Origin: an uncultured Pyrinomonas sp.
GTDB taxonomy: Bacteria; Acidobacteriota; Blastocatellia; Pyrinomonadales; Pyrinomonadaceae
Length of the DNA: 9,958 bases
Assembly: GCA_937135995.1 (NCBI GenBank)
Contig: CAKZOF010000215.1
Span: 1-9,958 of the forward strand
Direction of reading: 5' to 3'
Position numbers and translations under genes: made by a program
Shown: positions 6,388 through 9,958 of the stretch, one piece after another
Layout of the letters: each line of letters opens with the position of its first letter
Numbering within the stretch: the first letter of the stretch is position 1
Notes under the pieces: generated by a model
What the model was told of the DNA's origin: nothing
Database searches by the model: none
What the model saw: the letters and a program-made list of their open reading frames with translations, nothing else

Positions 6388-6896
6388 GCGCCGCGTTGGC
6401 GCGTGGTCTGGTTGAATTGCGGCACCGTTGGTCCGGCGCCGATCTCTTCGATCTCGCGCCGCGCGTCGCTCAGAAGGCGCGCGCGCACGTTGCGCCGGAA
6501 ATCCGTTCTGCGCCCTTCGGTCGCAAGCTCAGCCAGGAGCAACATGCGATGAAACGCCGACTCGAGATCATCGGCGAGACGCGAGATCCGCGTAATATCA
6601 TACGGCACGGCCACCGATTTGCAACCCAGACGAGCGAAGGTGGCAAGGTAGCGGGCGGTCGGCAGATCCGGGCAGTGTAAGCGTCGCCGTCCGACTTTGA
6701 GTTCAATGCCGAGCAGCGTGTGTTGAATCTCGACGCGCGCGTTGCGCGTCGCAGTGGGAAGCACGTACGCGCGCGTGCGTTGCGTGCGGATGCGATCGCG
6801 GTAGATACGCGGCAACCATTGCTCGTCGAGGGCTCTTTTGACTTCGACGACGATCGTCTCGACTGTCGCCGCGCGCTTTTGCCGACGAACGCGCAT
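6384..6896 (-). CDS. Unrecognised Arg-rich protein coupled to the amidotransferase
   Basis: I do not recognise this 170-residue protein. It is basic at the N-terminus (MRVRRQKRA) and has a compact centre with alternating strands: VEIQHTLLGIELKVGRRR, then HCPDLPTARYLATFARLG, CKSVAVPYDITRISRL and a helix DDLESAFHRMLLLAEL. An Arg-rich tail ends the protein. There is no signal peptide or membrane segment, so it is probably cytoplasmic. The HCPDLPT and VPYDITR segments look like conserved motifs, but I cannot assign a family. The ATG at 6896 follows a purine-rich AAGGTGAGG sequence. Its TGA overlaps the GTG of the amidotransferase by 4 nt, which suggests the two proteins are made together and may act in one process. 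It lies 78 nt after nuoN, so it may share that transcript. The gene call is good because of the coupling; the function is unknown. Confidence 0.78.
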   Translation of the reverse strand: MRVRRQKRAATVETIVVEVKRALDEQWLPRIYRDRIRTQRTRAYVLPTATRNARVEIQHTLLGIELKVGRRRLHCPDLPTARYLATFARLGCKSVAVPYDITRISRLADDLESAFHRMLLLAELATEGRRTDFRRNVRARLLSDARREIEEIGAGPTVPQFNQTTRQRGA

Positions 6897-6924
6897 GAGA
6901 CCTCACCTTCTTCTTCGCGACGTC

Positions 6925-6974
6925 TGGCAGCGCGTCGGTCGAGAGCGCTGCTGCTGCCCATCGCTGCGCTGCCA
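6925..6974 (-). promoter_or_regulatory. Long-armed hairpin directly after nuoN
   Basis: A perfect 9-bp inverted repeat (TGGCAGCGC at 6925-6933 and GCGCTGCCA at 6966-6974 on the plus strand) flanks 32 nt that can form a further AGCG/CGCT stem. One arm abuts the nuoN stop codon. No T run follows on the minus strand, so it is not a standard terminator; it could stabilise the nuoN 3' end or reduce read-through into the next gene. GC-rich sequence makes chance pairing possible. Confidence 0.35.
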
Positions 6975-8546
6975 CTAAAACGGCAACCAGCTCACGACGG
7001 ACGGCGAAGCTTGAAAAGCTTCGATCACTCTGCCGGGAAAGATCCCGAGGTAAAAGATGCCGACCACGGCGAGTGCGAGCGCGATCGCCAGGCTCGCCGG
7101 CACGGTCGGCGCACTCCACGCCCCGCTCCGTTCGCGGAAGAACATGACGACGATCAAACGCAGGTAGTAATAGGCTGAAATCACCGTGTTGAGCACGGCG
7201 ACGACGACCAATCCAACGTAGCCTTGATCGAGCGCCGCACTAAAGACCATCACCTTGCCCATGAAGCCGGCCGTCAGCGGGACGCCCAGCAGGCTGAGGA
7301 GCGAAACGGAGAAGGCGAACGCGAGCCACGGGGAATCGAAGCCGATGCCTTTGTAATCTTCGATATCGGTTCGGCGGTCGCCGCTGCGGGCCAGAACGGC
7401 GACGACGGCAAACGCACCGATCGTCATGATCGAATAGACGAGTAGGTAGAAGACCACCGCCGCGATGGCTTCGTTGCGTTGCGTTAGGTCTTGCGCTGCG
7501 CCGGCTGCGATCAATCCGACGAGCACATAGCCCGCATGTGCGATGGATGAGTAGGCGAGCATCCGCTTGACGTTCGATTGAAGCACGGCGGCCGTGTTGC
7601 CGACCGTCATCGTGATGACGGCCAAAACGACCAGCGCCGCGATCCAGGCCGAATGGAGGCGTTGCGCCGTGCCAGCGGCGACGACGAAGGGAAAGCCGAA
7701 CAGAAAGACGCGCATGAACGAAGCGAAGCCGGCAGCTTTCGGTCCGGCGGCCATGAAGGCCGTCACTGGAGTCGGCGCGCCTTCGTACACATCAGGCGTC
7801 CAGACGTGAAACGGTGCGGTGGCGACCTTGAAACCGAAGCCGATCAGCAGCATCGCCGCACCGGCAAAAAGGAGCGGCGGATAGAGCGCCGTATCGAGCC
7901 GCTGGGCGATCTCGCGGATGTTGGTCGTGCCCGGCGTGCCGTTGGCCATCGCCGTCGCGCCATAGACGAGCGCCGTGCCGTAGAGCAGAAAGGCCGACGA
8001 GAACGAGCCGAGGATGAAGTATTTCATCGAAGCTTCGTTCGAGCGCACGTCGGTGCGACGAAAGCCGGCCATGACGTAGGTCGAGATGGAGAGCAGTTCC
8101 AGCCCGAGGAAGATCATCACCAGATCGCCGCCCGAAGCCATCAGCATCATGCCAGCGGTCGCGAAGAGAAGAAGCGCGTGAAATTCGCCCGCCGGCAAGC
8201 GCTCCCACTCGACCCAGATCATCGACAGGAGCACGCTCAAAGCCGAGACGACCAGAAAGACGAGCGTGAAGGAAAGGCGCAACCGGTCGAGCACGATCAT
8301 GCCGAAGAAGGCTTCGGTCGGCCCCGTCCAACTGGTCCACAGCCACACGCACGAGACGGCGGCGGCGACCAGTCCGATGAGCGAAATGCCGCCCGTAAGC
8401 CAGCGTTGATCGAGCCGTTTGGTGAAAGCATCGACGAGCATGACGAGCACGCCCGCACCGGCCACGATCAACTCCGGCATGAGAAGCCACAAGTTGACAT
8501 CGGCAAATTGCTGCGTCGCGGTCTGTAATCCGAAGTAGATGTTCAT
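6975..8546 (-). CDS. nuoN: NADH-quinone oxidoreductase subunit N
   Basis: This 523-residue integral membrane protein is one of the three antiporter-like subunits that pump protons in respiratory complex I. It has about 14 hydrophobic segments over its whole length. Conserved elements include the glutamate E150 (IFLGLELLSISTYVM), K175 (EASMKYFILGS), K240 in GFGFKVATAPFHVWTPDVY, K270 (GPKAAGF), VKRMLAYSSIAHAGY (327-340), and K431 in TAGFMGKV. These match the Glu/Lys chain along the central axis of NuoN. The length is normal for the family. The ATG at 8546 has only a weak GAAAGAAG-like purine stretch upstream, and the frame is closed by a TGA shortly before it. NuoM lies upstream in the same direction, but with a thioredoxin gene in between rather than the direct nuoM-nuoN junction usual in nuo operons. 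Confidence 0.97.
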   Translation of the reverse strand: MNIYFGLQTATQQFADVNLWLLMPELIVAGAGVLVMLVDAFTKRLDQRWLTGGISLIGLVAAAVSCVWLWTSWTGPTEAFFGMIVLDRLRLSFTLVFLVVSALSVLLSMIWVEWERLPAGEFHALLLFATAGMMLMASGGDLVMIFLGLELLSISTYVMAGFRRTDVRSNEASMKYFILGSFSSAFLLYGTALVYGATAMANGTPGTTNIREIAQRLDTALYPPLLFAGAAMLLIGFGFKVATAPFHVWTPDVYEGAPTPVTAFMAAGPKAAGFASFMRVFLFGFPFVVAAGTAQRLHSAWIAALVVLAVITMTVGNTAAVLQSNVKRMLAYSSIAHAGYVLVGLIAAGAAQDLTQRNEAIAAVVFYLLVYSIMTIGAFAVVAVLARSGDRRTDIEDYKGIGFDSPWLAFAFSVSLLSLLGVPLTAGFMGKVMVFSAALDQGYVGLVVVAVLNTVISAYYYLRLIVVMFFRERSGAWSAPTVPASLAIALALAVVGIFYLGIFPGRVIEAFQASPSVVSWLPF

Positions 8547-8605
8547 GGCTGTCGCTGTTCGCTTCTTTCAGGCTTTCTGCCCTCGCCGAGCGTTTTTCAG
8601 GTCCT

Positions 8606-8641
8606 CTGGAACTTCCCTGTAGTCACAGCAAGAGCGGGATG
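8606..8641. repeat. 36-nt imperfect direct repeat, copy 1 (nuoN leader)
   Basis: This copy matches 8665-8700 in roughly three of four positions. The shared core is TGTAGTC-x-CA-x-CAAGAG followed by GATG at the same distance. The core here can fold as CTGT-AGTC-ACAG. The copies start 59 nt apart, in the gap between the thioredoxin gene and nuoN. Confidence 0.6.
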
Positions 8642-8664
8642 TGCCGCACAATAGTTGACACCGC

Positions 8665-8700
8665 CTTGAATTTTCTTGTAGTCCCAACAAGAGAGCGATG
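8665..8700. repeat. 36-nt imperfect direct repeat, copy 2 (nuoN leader)
   Basis: This is the second copy of the 8606-8641 sequence. Its core folds as CTTGT-AGTCCCA-ACAAG (5-bp stem), so the palindromic character is kept although the arm bases differ between copies, as expected for a structured element. It ends 22 nt from the 3' end of the thioredoxin gene. The rest of the 176-nt gap 8547-8722 shows no gene and no convincing promoter. Confidence 0.6.
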
Positions 8701-8722
8701 GGTAAGTAGACCGTATGCGCTC

Positions 8723-9265
8723 TCATGGCTTTATATCCTCATTCAGCAGTTCATTCAACCGGCGTCGAATGATCTCTTTGTAAGCTTCGGGCGTCGTCAT
8801 GCCGACGTGCGGTTTGCCCGCTACTTTGCCCTCGCGGTCGAGAAAGACGACGAGCGGCATGCGCGTGCGCGCCGAGAAACGGCTGTAAACGGCGCGCTGC
8901 GGATCGCGCAGCACCGGAATGGTCAAACGATTGTCGCGCGCAAAGCTCCGCAACGTCCAATCGGATCGCTCTGCTTCCGTCTCGATGCTCACCCAGAGGA
9001 ATTCCACAGGCTTGCCCGCATACTCGCGCTTCAGATCTTCGAGCGCTTCGAGTTCAGCGACGCACGGCGCGCACCACGATGCCCCGAAGGAGACGAGCAC
9101 GACCTTGCCGCGAAAGCGGGTTAGGTCATAGGTCTTGCCGTCCACGCCGCGGAACTCGAACTCCGCTGCACTAGCGCAAACGGACGAGGCCGCTGCAATC
9201 AAGACCGCGGCGTAAATCAAAGAACGGAGCGTGACCCTTTTCCTGTTTCGTTCTCCCAGTCTCAT
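8723..9265 (-). CDS. Secreted TlpA/ResA-like thioredoxin-fold protein
   Basis: The 180-residue product has a Sec signal peptide: basic start (RNRKR), a hydrophobic core at about 14-29, and a likely cut after ASA near residue 33. The mature part is a TlpA/AhpC-TSA-type thioredoxin domain: GKTYDLTRFRGKVVLVSFGASWCAPC contains the redox motif W64-C65-A66-P67-C68, and the cis-proline is P137 (TRMPLVVF). The helix-rich insert after the second strand is typical of TlpA/ResA proteins, which reduce disulfides in the periplasm, often for cytochrome c maturation. The lone C30 in the signal region does not form a good lipobox. The ATG at 9265 has GGGAGAAG about 10 nt upstream. The gene sits 54 nt after nuoM and 176 nt before nuoN, so it interrupts the complex I genes. 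The family is firm; the target protein is unknown. Confidence 0.92.
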   Translation of the reverse strand: MRLGERNRKRVTLRSLIYAAVLIAAASSVCASAAEFEFRGVDGKTYDLTRFRGKVVLVSFGASWCAPCVAELEALEDLKREYAGKPVEFLWVSIETEAERSDWTLRSFARDNRLTIPVLRDPQRAVYSRFSARTRMPLVVFLDREGKVAGKPHVGMTTPEAYKEIIRRRLNELLNEDIKP

Positions 9266-9319
9266 CGGTACGTCTCTTCTCCCGTGAAGTCAGATGCGAC
9301 ATCGAATTCAGACAGGCGC

Positions 9320-9958
9320 TCACCGCTTCGACGTCAGCATGCGGCGCGCTCCGTCTGTGTCGTTCGGTTTTACGGCGACGGATCCGCCGCCTTTCGCCAT
9401 CATGATGCGCTCGCGCACTTCGAGCACGCTATCGCGCGAGCGGCTCAAAAACGGCTTCGGATAGACGCCCATCACGACCATGAGCACGAGGAGCGGTACG
9501 AGCAACCCGCGCTCGCGTCCGTTCAGGTCTTGCAGGTGCGCGTTCTCTTCGTTGGTCACCGGACCGAAGACGACGCGCTGCAACATCCAGAGCAGATAGA
9601 CAGCGGCGAAGATGACGCCGGTCGCTGCCAGCATCGTCACGACCCACGGGTGACGTATCGAATCCGACAGCCACGTGCCGAGCAGCACGAGGAATTCGCC
9701 GACGAAGCCGTTCAACGCTGGAAGCCCGATCGAAGAGAGCGAGGCGATGACGAAAAAGGTCGAAAACCACGGCATCGGGTGGGCCAGTCCGCCGAACTCC
9801 GCGATCAGGCGCGTGTGTCGTCGTTCGTAGATCATGCCGACGATCAAAAAGAGCGCGCCGGTCGAAACGCCGTGATTGAGCATTTGATAGAGCGCGCCTT
9901 GCATGCCTTGCTCGGTGAACGAGAACAGCCCGAGGATGACGAAGCCCATGTGGCTGAC
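9320..9958 (-). CDS. nuoM: NADH-quinone oxidoreductase subunit M, C-terminal part
   Basis: The gene runs off the right edge; 212 C-terminal residues are visible, starting VSHMGFVILGLFSF, which is the conserved NuoM segment after the middle Lys/His helix. Further marks are the GALYQMLNHGVSTGALFLIVGMIYERRHTRLI block and GLPALNGFVGEFLVLLG. That second block has a glutamate (GEF) in the helix where NuoN and NuoL have lysine; this distinguishes NuoM and agrees with the call. Five to six membrane segments remain in the fragment. About 60% of a usual 490-530-residue NuoM is missing to the right. The C-terminal tail (about 45 residues, charged) is cytoplasmic or poorly structured. NuoM is one of the proton-pumping antiporter-like subunits of complex I. 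The frame could be read from the right edge to the TGA at 9322-9320 without interruption. Confidence 0.95.
   Translation of the reverse strand, partial: VSHMGFVILGLFSFTEQGMQGALYQMLNHGVSTGALFLIVGMIYERRHTRLIAEFGGLAHPMPWFSTFFVIASLSSIGLPALNGFVGEFLVLLGTWLSDSIRHPWVVTMLAATGVIFAAVYLLWMLQRVVFGPVTNEENAHLQDLNGRERGLLVPLLVLMVVMGVYPKPFLSRSRDSVLEVRERIMMAKGGGSVAVKPNDTDGARRMLTSKR

Noticed and set aside
5236..6552. 438-codon open frame on the plus strand
   Set aside because: It runs antisense across the ends of three recognised or well-supported minus-strand genes and shows no domain motif; it is a long chance frame.
7578..8528. 316-codon open frame on the plus strand
   Set aside because: It is antisense to nuoN; its very charged His/Asp/Arg-rich composition is what the complement of hydrophobic membrane codons gives.
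8606..8700. Possible two-unit CRISPR array (36-nt repeats with a 23-nt spacer)
   Set aside because: Only two copies exist, they differ at about a quarter of positions, the spacer is short, and no cas gene is near.

Overview
The window is an ordinary-looking stretch of a chromosome from a Gram-negative-type bacterium with moderately high GC. Codon use looks even throughout, and I see no insertion sequence, phage gene, CRISPR array or RNA gene. Complex I genes of the NuoM/NuoN type, several exported cell-envelope peptidases and a membrane-anchored NHL-propeller/M23 protein would fit Acidobacteriota (Blastocatellia-like). That placement is an inference from gene style only and is weak.

Layout: all complete genes lie on the minus strand. 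The only plus-strand gene is the C-terminal end of a BepA-like M48 metalloprotease at the left edge (1-233), which converges on the minus-strand genes and ends at a Rho-independent terminator. Read in the minus direction from the right edge, the order is: nuoM (3' part, 9958-9320); a secreted TlpA-like thioredoxin (9265-8723); a 176-nt gap holding a duplicated 36-nt sequence; nuoN (8546-6975); a 78-nt gap with a long-armed hairpin; an unrecognised Arg-rich protein (6896-6384); a stand-alone class I glutamine amidotransferase (6387-5437, GTGA overlap with the gene before it); an NHL-propeller/M23 fusion (5426-3264); a 147-nt gap with an A-B-A array of small repeats; an exported M24B Xaa-Pro aminopeptidase (3116-1380); and a tight three-gene cluster of FmdB-type zinc ribbon (1315-1094), YkgJ-type cysteine-cluster protein (1087-515) and a 70-residue unknown protein (512-300).

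How the genes fit together: nuoM and nuoN encode proton-pumping antiporter-like subunits of NADH:quinone oxidoreductase, here separated by a periplasmic thiol-disulfide protein. The unknown protein, the amidotransferase and the NHL-M23 protein are spaced like one transcription unit (4-nt overlap, then a 10-nt gap). Three different extracytoplasmic peptidase families (M48, M24B, M23) occur within 5.5 kb. The leftmost cluster makes two small cysteine-rich metal-binding proteins plus an unknown.

No gene-free stretch exceeds 300 bases. The longest are 8547-8722 and 3117-3263, and both contain short repeats. The items most worth a second look are the NHL-M23 fusion with an apparently intact zinc site, the hairpin-forming 31-nt repeat that supplies that gene's stop codon, and the unknown protein translationally coupled to the amidotransferase.
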